Shown piece after piece: positions 7,999 to 16,499 of a stretch of 64,000 nucleotides of DNA; position 1 is the first letter of the stretch; every line of letters begins with the position of its first letter. The notes under the pieces are model-generated. The model did not search any database. It had not been told where the DNA came from and worked only from the letters and a program-made list of their open reading frames with translations. Origin of the DNA: Paeniglutamicibacter antarcticus (GTDB lineage: Bacteria > Actinomycetota > Actinomycetes > Actinomycetales > Micrococcaceae); NCBI RefSeq assembly GCF_900010755.1, contig NZ_CZJT01000088.1:124001-188000 (forward strand). Direction: 5' to 3'. Position numbers and translations under genes: made by a program.

Positions 7999-8751
7999 AT
8001 GACCATTACTGCACCTCATACCAGCACCGATATCGCTGTCCATGCCACGAACCTGACCAAGATTTACGGCGAGGGATCCACCCGCGTCGAGGCCCTGCGC
8101 GGCGTCGACGTTTCCTTCGCCCGCGGACGTTTCACCGCCATCATGGGCCCCTCGGGCTCCGGCAAGTCCACCCTCATGCACTGCCTTGCCGGCCTGGACG
8201 AAGCAAACGGCGGGTCGATCTTTATTGGCGGCACCGATATCTCCAAGCTGAATGATGATGCACTGACCAAGATGCGCCGCGAAAAAGTCGGCTTCGTCTT
8301 CCAGTCCTTCAACCTCGTCCCCACGCTGACCGCCGAGGCGAACATCCTGCTCCCGCTGGCCCTGGCCGGCAAGAAGCACGATGCGGCCTGGCTGGAAACC
8401 ATCGTTTCAACCCTGGGCCTGAAGGACCGGCTGAACCACAAGCCGCACGAACTTTCCGGCGGCCAGCAGCAGCGCGTGGCCGTGGCCCGCGCCCTGCTCA
8501 CCCGCCCCGAGGTCGTCTTCGGGGACGAGCCGACCGGCAACCTCGATTCGCGCACCGGCGCCGAGGTGCTCTCGCTGCTGCGCTCCTCCACCCGGGAAAT
8601 GGGCCAGACCATCATCATGGTCACCCACGACGCCGTCGCGGCCTCCTACGCGGACACCGTGCTGCTGATGAAGGACGGCCAGCTGGTCGGCCAGCTGGAG
8701 GACCCCACCGTTGAATCGGTGACCCAGGCACTGTCCGGGTTGGGTGCATAA
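7999..8751 (+). CDS. ABC transporter ATP-binding protein (MacB/LolD-type)
   Basis: Cytoplasmic ATPase of 250 residues that drives the FtsX-type permease encoded three bases downstream. Walker A is GPSGSGKST near residue 50, the Q-loop is FVFQSFNLVPTLTAEANILLP, the signature is LSGGQQQRVAVARAL, Walker B is VVFGDEPTGNLD, and the H-loop is MVTHD. The DEPTGNLDS segment and the SFNLVP Q-loop are typical of the MacB/LolD/FtsE group, which works mechanically on envelope substrates rather than by classical import. An 18-base palindrome lies upstream. Confidence 0.93.
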   Translation: MTITAPHTSTDIAVHATNLTKIYGEGSTRVEALRGVDVSFARGRFTAIMGPSGSGKSTLMHCLAGLDEANGGSIFIGGTDISKLNDDALTKMRREKVGFVFQSFNLVPTLTAEANILLPLALAGKKHDAAWLETIVSTLGLKDRLNHKPHELSGGQQQRVAVARALLTRPEVVFGDEPTGNLDSRTGAEVLSLLRSSTREMGQTIIMVTHDAVAASYADTVLLMKDGQLVGQLEDPTVESVTQALSGLGA

Positions 8752-8754
8752 GTC

Positions 8755-11319
8755 TTGCTGCAACTAGCCCTGGCCAACCTCAAGACGTACTCACGTCGCT
8801 TCATCGCCGTGACCCTCGCGGTCATGATCGGCACCGCATTCCTGGCCGCGACGCTCATGGTCAACGCGTCCGCCACCGAAACCCTGAAAAACAGCATTGG
8901 CTCCAATTACGCCACCGCGGACCTGGTCATCACCGGCGACTACACGGCCGCCTACGACAACGGCGACGACGAGAAGTCGGCAACCTATTCCCTGGGTGCC
9001 AAGGCCCTGAAAGCCATCGAGGGAACCGCCGGCGTGACCGCCGTCCACGGCATCGCCAACGACGGAGTCAGCGTCAACGCCGGGAGCAAGGAATACTTTG
9101 CCTCGGTGAACACCGCTGCCGCGGACCCGCGGCTGAACACCGTGGTCCTTGAATCCGGGACGCTTCCCGTCAGCGGGGAGCAGGTAGCCGTCGATGCCAC
9201 CTATGCCAAGGAATACAACATTTCCCTCGGTGATGTCCTGGTCCTGGGGACCACCACCGAGGCCGGCAAGGAAATCCACCGCCAAGCCAAGGTCACCGGA
9301 ATCACCGCGTCCTCCAACAATCCGATGACCGGCTCCGCCATGAACCTCACGGTGGGCGACTCGCTGTTCGAAGCCCTGTCCGGCGGCCAGGAACCGAACT
9401 ACAACAACATCACCGTGGCCGCAGCTGAGGGGACCAACCTGAATGACCTCAAGGCACCCCTCGGTGCCGCCCTGGAATCGGCAGGCGTCAAGCACTTCCA
9501 GGTCAACACCCCCAACGAACAGATCGCCAAGGACGTTGCCGCGTTCTCCGGCGGTCAGGACCAGCTGACCGTCGTGTTGCTGGTCTTCGCACTGATCGCC
9601 CTGGTGGTCACCGGGCTGGTGGTCATGAACACCTTCGCCGTGCTGATTGCCCAGCGAACCCGCGAACTTGCCCTGATGCGGACCCTGGGCGCACTGCGCA
9701 AGCAGATCCGCTCCTCGGTGCTGATCGAGGCGCTGCTGGTGGGGCTCATTGCCTCGGCCGCCGGCGTGTTGCTGGCCACCGGCATCATGGCCGGGCTGAT
9801 CGCGATCCTGTCCGCCACGGTCTCGGAGATGTCCTTCGTGGCACTGTCCGTCTCGGTGCAGTCGGTGGTGGTGCCAATGCTTGCCGGCACCGTCATCACG
9901 CTCATTGCCGCGTGGGTTCCGGCCCGCAAGGCCATGTCGGTGGCTCCGTTGGCAGCCCTGCGCCCGGCCGACGACGCGGCCGTTGGCAACAAGGCCGGCA
10001 AGGTGCGCATCGTCCTGGGCACGCTGCTGGTGATTGCCGGGGCCGGAGCGCTGGCCTACGGTGCCGTGAAGGGAGACATCCTGATTGCCTTCGGCGGCGG
10101 AATGCTTTCCTTCCCCGGTGTGCTGATGCTCGGCTCGCTCTTCCTGCCCAAGACAGTCTCGGCGATCGGCGCGCTGACCTCCGGCGGCACGGTTCCGGGC
10201 AAGCTGGCCAGCCTGAACGCCGTGCGCAACCCCGGCCGCACCACCGCCACGGCCACAGCACTGCTGATCGGCGTCACCTTGGTGTCGATGATGATGGTCG
10301 GCGCGCAGACAGCCAAGGCCTCCCTGGGCGATGCCCTGGGCAGTGAATACCTGGTGGACGTAGTGGTCGATGACTACGGTACTACCAAGGAATACAGCGC
10401 GGAACAGCTGAACAAGCTGGAGCACCTCAATGGTGTTCAGGGACTTGCCGCATTGACCCGGGTCGGCACCTCCGATGGCGGGCAGAACGTCTTTGCCGCC
10501 GAGCCGCAGAACCTCAAAACGGTGATCAACAGCACCAAGCAGGTTCCCGGTATGGGCGATGTCCTGGTCAGCGGGAACAACAAGGGCGAAACCATGGCCG
10601 TTCATGCCGGAGACAACGGGGAAGACACCGCGTCCGGCACCAAGGCTGAGCTGAAGATGCTCATCACAGAGAGTGATTCCCTGCAGCCGGTGATGGGTTG
10701 GGACACAGCCGAAAAAATGTTGGGGCTCACCCCGGATACCGCGGCAAAGGCGATGGGCAGCAACGCCGGCAGCGTCTTGTGGTTGAAGATCGAAGACTCC
10801 CTGAGCAGCGCTGACCTGCGCGTCCTGCAGTCGGACATCGCCTCGGCGCTAAACGTCGAGGAATACGCTGTCGGTGGCGGAATCATGGAAATGCAAATGT
10901 TCAACACCGTGATTGACATGCTGCTGATGATTGTCTCGGGCTTGCTGGCGGTCGCAGTGTTGATTGCCCTGATCGGCGTGGCCAACACGCTGAGCCTCTC
11001 GGTGCTCGAACGTACCCGGGAGAATTCCTTGCTCCGGGCCTTGGGCCTGACCCGTGGCCAGCTGAAGAAGATGCTGGCCACCGAGGCGGTGTTGATCGGC
11101 GGGGTTGCGGCCCTGCTGGGCGTGCTGCTCGGTTCGGCCTACGGCCTGCTCGGTGCGCAATCGGTCATGGGCGCCTTCGGGGCCATGAGCGTATCCATCC
11201 CGTGGCTGCAGCTTGCCGGGGTCATCGCGGTGTCAGTGGCGGCCGCGCTGGCGGCCTCGATTGTTCCGGCGCGCCGCGCCGCGAAACTGGCACCGGTGCA
11301 GGGACTCGCCAGCGAATAA
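8755..11319 (+). CDS. FtsX-family ABC transporter permease (two MacB-like halves)
   Basis: An 854-residue membrane subunit with two FtsX modules, each flanked by a large extracytoplasmic MacB-type loop. Segments: first membrane helix near residues 15-35, extracellular domain about 40-265, three helices about 270-400 ending in WVPARKAMSVAPLAALRP, a second set beginning near 420, extracellular domain about 520-710, and final helices ending in SIVPARRAAKLAPVQGLASE. The repeated PARxA...LxP motif marks the ATPase contacts. The start is TTG at 8755, three bases after the ATPase stop. Such exporters often release antimicrobial peptides or lipoproteins; the substrate is unknown. Confidence 0.9.
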   Translation: MLQLALANLKTYSRRFIAVTLAVMIGTAFLAATLMVNASATETLKNSIGSNYATADLVITGDYTAAYDNGDDEKSATYSLGAKALKAIEGTAGVTAVHGIANDGVSVNAGSKEYFASVNTAAADPRLNTVVLESGTLPVSGEQVAVDATYAKEYNISLGDVLVLGTTTEAGKEIHRQAKVTGITASSNNPMTGSAMNLTVGDSLFEALSGGQEPNYNNITVAAAEGTNLNDLKAPLGAALESAGVKHFQVNTPNEQIAKDVAAFSGGQDQLTVVLLVFALIALVVTGLVVMNTFAVLIAQRTRELALMRTLGALRKQIRSSVLIEALLVGLIASAAGVLLATGIMAGLIAILSATVSEMSFVALSVSVQSVVVPMLAGTVITLIAAWVPARKAMSVAPLAALRPADDAAVGNKAGKVRIVLGTLLVIAGAGALAYGAVKGDILIAFGGGMLSFPGVLMLGSLFLPKTVSAIGALTSGGTVPGKLASLNAVRNPGRTTATATALLIGVTLVSMMMVGAQTAKASLGDALGSEYLVDVVVDDYGTTKEYSAEQLNKLEHLNGVQGLAALTRVGTSDGGQNVFAAEPQNLKTVINSTKQVPGMGDVLVSGNNKGETMAVHAGDNGEDTASGTKAELKMLITESDSLQPVMGWDTAEKMLGLTPDTAAKAMGSNAGSVLWLKIEDSLSSADLRVLQSDIASALNVEEYAVGGGIMEMQMFNTVIDMLLMIVSGLLAVAVLIALIGVANTLSLSVLERTRENSLLRALGLTRGQLKKMLATEAVLIGGVAALLGVLLGSAYGLLGAQSVMGAFGAMSVSIPWLQLAGVIAVSVAAALAASIVPARRAAKLAPVQGLASE

Positions 11320-11349
11320 CGCCGGCGAATCCCCGGCCGAAACCAACAC

Positions 11350-11934
11350 CTAGTTCCCAAAAGGGTCCTGCTCCAGTGAGAGCAGGGCCCTTTTGGCATC
11401 CAAGCCACCCAGGTAACCACCCAGCGAGCCATCGCTGCGCAGCACTCGGTGGCAGGGGACCAGGATCGGCAGCGGATTGGTGGCACATGCGGTGCCCACG
11501 GCACGCACCGCGGCAGGGCGGCCGGTCACCGCGGCCATCGCCTTGTAGCTGGCCGTGTGGCCGTATTCGATGCGCGGCAGGGCAAGCTGCACCTCAAGCC
11601 GGTAGCCGCTGGACAGCCGGTGGTCCAGGTTCAGCTCGAAGCCGGTGCGCGCATGGGCAAAGTACTCATCCAGCTGCATCGCCGCGGCATCCAGCGGCGC
11701 GGCCCGGTGCAGCACCCGGACCCCGACCTTTTCGGCCAAGGAATCGAGCACCGCGTCGAAGTCCTCCGCGGCAAAGGCAACGCGCACGATCCCGCGCCCT
11801 GTTGCCGCCAGCATCAGCTGTCCCACCGGCGAGTCCACCAGCCGGTAGGAGACATCGATCAACCCCTCGGCGGCGGCGCGCTCGGCCAGGTTTTCCTTCA
11901 ACCTGTCGATTTCATGCATGGCAAGTTCACTCAT
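11350..11934 (-). CDS. ogt: Methylated-DNA--protein-cysteine S-methyltransferase
   Basis: Suicide repair enzyme that takes the methyl group from O6-methylguanine onto its own cysteine. The product has 194 residues, typical for Ogt. The C-terminal domain holds the active-site motif ILVPCHRVLR with Cys near residue 161, preceded by the DNA-binding turn and GHTASYKAMAAVTGRPAAVRAVG with its arginine finger region. The frame is open further upstream, but those codons read through the sigma factor gene in another frame; the ATG at 11934 overlaps the sigma factor stop (ATGA). This places it as second gene of a sigma factor/ogt operon. Confidence 0.92.
   Translation of the reverse strand: MSELAMHEIDRLKENLAERAAAEGLIDVSYRLVDSPVGQLMLAATGRGIVRVAFAAEDFDAVLDSLAEKVGVRVLHRAAPLDAAAMQLDEYFAHARTGFELNLDHRLSSGYRLEVQLALPRIEYGHTASYKAMAAVTGRPAAVRAVGTACATNPLPILVPCHRVLRSDGSLGGYLGGLDAKRALLSLEQDPFGN
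11357..11396. terminator. Hairpin in the 3' end of ogt, possible terminator of the exporter operon
   Basis: Arms CCAAAAGGG-T-CCTGCTC (11357-11373) and GAGCAGG-G-CCCTTTTGG (11380-11396) pair over 17 positions, one of them a G-U pair, around a six-base loop. It starts 38 bases after the exporter permease stop but lies wholly inside the last codons of the convergent ogt gene. No T-run follows on the plus strand. Confidence 0.5.
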
Positions 11935-12428
11935 CACGATTCCTCCGAAACATCCAGTAGTTTGCGCAGGGACTTGATCCCGTCGGCCGCGGCCCGGCGC
12001 AGCGAGGCGGCAGACCCGCCCAGGAACCCGGGGATCTCCGCGTACGGGAAACCGAGCAGGTAGTGGTAGCCGATCACCTTGCGCTGCAGCTCGGTCAGTG
12101 TTCCCAAGGCATCCCACAGCCCGGCATTCTCGAACAACCCGTCGGGGCCGAAGCCATCGATCGGGGCGGCCTGCTCCGGCAACGAATCCACGGGGACCGG
12201 ATGCCGGGCGCGCAGGGAGTCGATCGCCTTGCGCCGGGCAATGGTGATCAGCCAGGCCTGCACGTTGGCACCTGGTTCGAGCCCCGGGTAGGCGCGCAGT
12301 GCCGCGAGGAACGTTTCGCTCCAGGCGTCCTGCGCATCCGGTCCCGGGCGCAGCAGCGCCGTGCACATGCGCAGCACTGCCGGCCCGTGCTCCCGGACCA
12401 CCAGCTCGAAGGGCGGGTTGGTTTTCAT
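11934..12428 (-). CDS. ECF-type RNA polymerase sigma factor
   Basis: A short sigma-70 family protein of about 164 residues. Region 2 runs from FELVVREHGPAVLRMCTALL through DAWSETFLAALRAYP to WLITIARRKAIDSLRARHP, and region 4 is LTELQRKVIGYHYLLGFPYAEIPGFLGGSAASLRRAA. The start is placed at ATG 12428; a GTG at 12434 is also possible. Its gene overlaps ogt by ATGA, so the sigma factor may act in an alkylation-stress response or simply share its transcript. No anti-sigma gene is adjacent. Confidence 0.82.
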   Translation of the reverse strand: MKTNPPFELVVREHGPAVLRMCTALLRPGPDAQDAWSETFLAALRAYPGLEPGANVQAWLITIARRKAIDSLRARHPVPVDSLPEQAAPIDGFGPDGLFENAGLWDALGTLTELQRKVIGYHYLLGFPYAEIPGFLGGSAASLRRAAADGIKSLRKLLDVSEES

Positions 12429-12448
12429 CTTCACACCATGTAAACGCA

Positions 12449-12476
12449 CCCGGCACCCCTTATGTGAGGTGCCGGG
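12449..12476. terminator. Hairpin between jetC and the sigma factor gene
   Basis: CCCGGCACC (12449-12457) and GGTGCCGGG (12468-12476) form a nine-base stem with a ten-base loop, 40 bases past the jetC stop on the minus strand. Only a weak T-rich stretch follows. It probably ends the jetABC transcript and separates it from the sigma factor/ogt pair. Confidence 0.55.
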
Positions 12477-12516
12477 CGCAAATATTTCAACACGGAGTCG
12501 ACCGGTGCCTGAATTC

Positions 12517-15500
12517 CTAGCGCAGGATGATCGTCGTGGCGACAGCGGGGGAGCGGCCCGACTCCACAAAGCCCGAGACGTTGGAGCCCGGGTGCTTGAT
12601 GATGTCGGTGACCGAACCCAGGTGCTTGGACAAATCGATCTTGTCTTCCGGGGCGGCCAGCAGCAGCTGGAAACCGAATTCCTGCAGCGCATTGATGCCC
12701 GCTGCTGCGTACTCCGAGTTCGCCTGGATGAACGCCTCGTCGATCATCACGGTGCCGTAGGCGGTGAAGCCCGCGGTGGCGAAGCCCAGCTGGTAGGCCA
12801 GGGCGGCGCCCATGATGAAGGAGGTGAAGCGCTGGCCTTCGCCGCCCGAGAGCGTGCCCGGTTCCAGGCCCGTTTCCAGTTCGCCGTTGGGCTTGTGCTC
12901 GTTGCAGCTGATGCTCACGTGCTGGCGCACGTCCAGCACTGTATCGCGCCAGGCGGCACGCGAGGGGTCATCCAACGCATCCACCAGGTATTCGAGTGCC
13001 TTGTAGCTTTCGCTCAGCTCGGTGGCCGCGCCGCGCGAGGAATACGCCCCGGCCAACGCCTCCTTCAGCGACTGGCGGAAGGCCCGGGCCTCGTCGGGAA
13101 CCGTGGTCTTGACCTCAAGGGCCAGCTTGGAACCGTGCTCAAACTGGACATCGGCAAGGATCTGGTTCAGCGGGGAGATGCGTTCGGCGATCTGCCGGCG
13201 TTCCTCCTCCAGCAGCTGCAACAGGTCCGAGAAACGCTCATAGGAGCGGTTGGAGAAGTATTCGCGGAACTCCTCCTCATGCTGCGGCAGGCCCTCCTCG
13301 ATGATGCCCTGGTGCAGTGCCACGTAGTGCTCGGCAGCCTCAACCCCGGTGCCGAAGCTGACGGCCGCGGAGTTGCCGAACTCTCGGGCGAAGGCCTTGA
13401 AGGTGTCCTTCAGCGCTGCCTCAAGGGTGAAGGTTTCACGCTTGAGTTCCGCACCGGATTCGGACAGTGCCAGTGCCAGCGCGTTCAGCGCGGCTTCCAG
13501 CTCGGAGGTGCCCACCGGGTGGCCCTGTTCCAACTTGGTGATCAACGGGGCCAGCTGCTCGCTGGCGGCCAGCATGTCACTGGCCCATTCCTCGGTGGCC
13601 GAGTCGCGGACCGTGGCAGCGCGCAGTGCCGCCGAGGCCTTGTCCAGGTTCTTGGCCAGCGTGTTGGCCTCGGCACGGGCCACCGCCAGGGTGCCCACGC
13701 ATTCCTCGAGTTCTGCCCGTGCAGCCTCAAGGGCCCGGCGCACCGGCGACAAATCCCCGGAGGTGGACAGCGCCTCGGCCATGCGGGCCTCGAGGTCCTG
13801 CAATGTGGCCAGGGCGCCGGAGGCGTCAAGCGCTGCAAACCCACGCTCGTCCGCGGCCAGGGTTCCCAGCAACGCAAGCTTGGCCGCCAGCTGGTCCTTG
13901 GCCGCGGAGCGGTCGTTGGCGACGGTCTCGATGCGGGCCAGTTCCTCCACCAGGGAAGCCAGCTTGGCCTCCAGCTCGGAAATCTTCTCCGCATTGGTGA
14001 AGCCCAGCAGGTAATCGGAGGCCGCAACCGAGCGGGTGTCGCGCTCAAAGCTGCCCGAACCCGTCTTGATGGTTCCGGCCAGCGAAATGGCCTTGTCATG
14101 GATGTGCAGGCCGGTGTCCGTTTCCACACAAACCAGCGGGTAGTCCGCGGTGATCTTGCCGCGGAGCCAGGACCCCGCGTCGGTGTGCTTGAAATCGAGC
14201 TTGCCCACCAGGTCGCCCGGGCCGGCAGTGGCCTCGCGCGGGGTCTTGGAAATATCGTTCCAGCGGATCCGGCCCAAACCTGAGAGCGAATCAATGGCAT
14301 GGGTGACCGACTTCAGGTCTTCGCCACGCACCAGGATGGTGGTGGCCAGGGAACGCAACGCCTTCTCCGCGGCCGGGCGCCACTGCCCATGGGCCGGGGC
14401 CAGGTCAATGAGTTCGCCGGCGAACGGCAGGTCCTCGATGTGCAGCTTGGTGGCCGCGGCGATGGCACGGCGAGCCGCGATCGAACGGTCATCGATGTTG
14501 GATCCGCGCTTGGCGTAGGAATCGATCTGCAGCTTGAGCTTGGCGATCCGGTCCTTCAGGTTCATCACGTTCGCCATGGCCTCGTACTCCATGGTGCGTG
14601 CATCCTTGGCAATGGAGGAGAGGTTCTCCGCGCTGACCGCCGCCTGCCGGCGCATGGCCTGCAGGCCGGAGGCAGTGAAGGTGAAGCCCAGGCCTGCGGC
14701 CTCGAAGTCCGAACGCAGGGCGCGCAGCACCGACTCGCGTTCGGCAAGTTCCTTGCGGGCGGCTTCGGCCTCGCGTTCAAGGATTGCCAGGCCCGCGCCG
14801 CCACCGGCCTCGAGTTGTTCGTTCAGCGAGGTGACCTTGGTTTCAAGCACTGCCTTGCGGGCTGTGCTTTCCTCAATGAGGGCAGAGTTCTTGTGGACCG
14901 AGGCGGTCAACTGCTCGGTCTCGGTTTTCAGCGCCCGGGTGGCAAGCTGCGCGCCGAAGGCAGGCAACTGCGTGGTGACAAGGCTGTTGAGCTTGGTCAA
15001 TTCGGTGCTGAGTTCCTCGTGGCGCAGCTTCTGCTCGGGCACATTGGCCAGCGCGTCGCGTTGGGCGCGGGCCTCCTCCAGCTGGCGGTGGATGCCGCGC
15101 AGGTGCGAGAAGTCTTCGATGGCCCCGGCCGCGGCCTTCATGGTTGAAGGGATTTCCAGCACTTCGTAGCGGAAGAACTGGTTGACGCCCTTGTCCAGGC
15201 CCTTGCCGTTCTGCAGCGTGCGCAGCAGCGAAAACGCCTTGTCATTATCGATGCCCAGGCGGCGGCGGAACTTCTCCGCAAACGCGCGGTGCACATCGAA
15301 TGCCTCAAATCCGGGCAGGGATTTTTGCAGCGAGGACGGGGTGAAGCGACGTGCCCCGTGGTTCTCCAGAGCCGCGGTATCCAACACCCGATCGCCCATG
15401 ACGTAGTGCTTTCCGACCTGGCCTTCCAGGCCGTTGGCCGGCAGGTCAAAGATCGCGCCGATGCAGACGTTGGAGCCCAACCCGTCTTCATAGACCAGGG

Positions 15501-15843
15501 CGATGGCGCTCCAGGACGCGCCGGGGCGCTGGTACAAGGTTCCTTCCTCGGTCTTGAAACGGCGTCCACGCATGTAGGAGTAGGTGGTGCGCCGGTCCTT
15601 GCGGGTGGAAGCCTCATGCGCGGATTCGTTCAACCGCGGGGCCGCGTAGAAGATGTGCCCGATGCCGTCGAACAGCGTTGACTTGCCCACGCCGGGGTGG
15701 CCGGTGAGCAGGGTTCCGGCACGGTCGACGTACAGGGTGTGGCGGCCGTGGAAGGTGCCCCAGTTAATGACCTGGATCTGGGTCAGCCGGTGCTGGCCCG
15801 GGTTCACGGCGTCGGAGAGCGGCAGTGTCATTTCGATGCTCAT
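12517..15843 (-). CDS. jetC: JetC, MukB/SMC-like ATPase of a Wadjet (MksBEF) system
   Basis: SMC-type motor that, in known Wadjet complexes, extrudes DNA loops and recognises small circular plasmids. Of 1108 residues, the N-terminal head has Walker A GHPGVGKST at residues 48-56. A long, Glu/Arg/Ala-rich coiled coil spans roughly 230-480 and 590-900 around a hinge-like middle section. The C-terminal head has the ABC signature LSGGEGQRFTS near 998 and Walker B TVMIDEAF near 1031-1038. It is the third gene of jetA-jetB-jetC, overlapping jetB by ATGA. The usual fourth gene, jetD, is not downstream: a hairpin and an unrelated sigma factor follow. Confidence 0.92.
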   Translation of the reverse strand: MSIEMTLPLSDAVNPGQHRLTQIQVINWGTFHGRHTLYVDRAGTLLTGHPGVGKSTLFDGIGHIFYAAPRLNESAHEASTRKDRRTTYSYMRGRRFKTEEGTLYQRPGASWSAIALVYEDGLGSNVCIGAIFDLPANGLEGQVGKHYVMGDRVLDTAALENHGARRFTPSSLQKSLPGFEAFDVHRAFAEKFRRRLGIDNDKAFSLLRTLQNGKGLDKGVNQFFRYEVLEIPSTMKAAAGAIEDFSHLRGIHRQLEEARAQRDALANVPEQKLRHEELSTELTKLNSLVTTQLPAFGAQLATRALKTETEQLTASVHKNSALIEESTARKAVLETKVTSLNEQLEAGGGAGLAILEREAEAARKELAERESVLRALRSDFEAAGLGFTFTASGLQAMRRQAAVSAENLSSIAKDARTMEYEAMANVMNLKDRIAKLKLQIDSYAKRGSNIDDRSIAARRAIAAATKLHIEDLPFAGELIDLAPAHGQWRPAAEKALRSLATTILVRGEDLKSVTHAIDSLSGLGRIRWNDISKTPREATAGPGDLVGKLDFKHTDAGSWLRGKITADYPLVCVETDTGLHIHDKAISLAGTIKTGSGSFERDTRSVAASDYLLGFTNAEKISELEAKLASLVEELARIETVANDRSAAKDQLAAKLALLGTLAADERGFAALDASGALATLQDLEARMAEALSTSGDLSPVRRALEAARAELEECVGTLAVARAEANTLAKNLDKASAALRAATVRDSATEEWASDMLAASEQLAPLITKLEQGHPVGTSELEAALNALALALSESGAELKRETFTLEAALKDTFKAFAREFGNSAAVSFGTGVEAAEHYVALHQGIIEEGLPQHEEEFREYFSNRSYERFSDLLQLLEEERRQIAERISPLNQILADVQFEHGSKLALEVKTTVPDEARAFRQSLKEALAGAYSSRGAATELSESYKALEYLVDALDDPSRAAWRDTVLDVRQHVSISCNEHKPNGELETGLEPGTLSGGEGQRFTSFIMGAALAYQLGFATAGFTAYGTVMIDEAFIQANSEYAAAGINALQEFGFQLLLAAPEDKIDLSKHLGSVTDIIKHPGSNVSGFVESGRSPAVATTIILR

Positions 15844-16499
15844 GCGTCTTCGGTCTCCAGTTCGAGTTCTTCGGTGTCATCGGATCCCACGCGCTCAATG
15901 GCTGCAATGTAATCGGGGATTTCCTCGATGGTCGCAAACGGCAGGGCCAACGCCAGGGCGCCGGAGACCTTGTATTCGTCGGCCAGCTCGGTGGGCAGGA
16001 TCAGCTTCAGGCTCAGCAGGCGAGCCAGTGCTGCGTCCGTGGTTTCCTCGAGCTTCTTGTCATCGGTGTCCCCGGGGGCGCGGTGTTCAAGCAGGATTTC
16101 GCGGGCAGCCTCACGGGTCGCCACCGCGTCGGTCCCCGAACCGGCATGGCGCTCGAGCAACAGGCGAAGCCGCAGCGCCAGCAAGGTTTCCTCGCGTTTG
16201 AGCGCGCGGCGCGGTGCGATTGCCGTGGTGTGGGCGGCCTCGATGTCCACGGGGGACAGCAACGCGATCTTCCGCGAGGCATCGATCTCAAGGACCAGGA
16301 AGATTTCGGCGACGTACGCGGAGATCTCCACCCGACGGTCAAGCACCAGCTGCCAGAGCCGTGGTTCGGCAACACCATCAAGGTACGGTCCGCGCAGCAG
16401 GCGGACCAGCAACTGGCGCAGCTGCAGCTCGAAAGATCCAGTGTCGCCCACAAAGAGTCGGCGTTCGGCTGCTGCGCCGTCGGGAAGTTGGGTACTCAT
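15840..16499 (-). CDS. jetB: JetB, MukE-like subunit (DUF4194)
   Basis: Small winged-helix partner of the Wadjet/MksBEF complex, of 219 residues, corresponding to MukE/MksE. The composition is mostly charged helices, with FVGDTGSFELQLRQLLVRLLRGPYLDG near the N-terminus and LFLVLEIDASRK-like text in the middle, ending in an acidic tail (DDTEELELETEDA). The assignment rests largely on its position between a DUF3375 gene and a JetC ATPase gene and on its size. It overlaps both neighbours by four bases (ATGA), indicating balanced, coupled translation of the complex. Confidence 0.88.
   Translation of the reverse strand: MSTQLPDGAAAERRLFVGDTGSFELQLRQLLVRLLRGPYLDGVAEPRLWQLVLDRRVEISAYVAEIFLVLEIDASRKIALLSPVDIEAAHTTAIAPRRALKREETLLALRLRLLLERHAGSGTDAVATREAAREILLEHRAPGDTDDKKLEETTDAALARLLSLKLILPTELADEYKVSGALALALPFATIEEIPDYIAAIERVGSDDTEELELETEDA

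Noticed and set aside
8791-10605. Minus-strand open frame (about 600 codons) opposite the FtsX permease
   Set aside because: Composition (Gly, His, Gln-rich, no motifs) is typical of antisense reading of a membrane protein gene.
12361-14283. Long plus-strand open frame (about 640 codons) opposite jetC
   Set aside because: It is an antisense shadow of the strongly supported jetC gene in G+C-rich DNA, with no family motifs.
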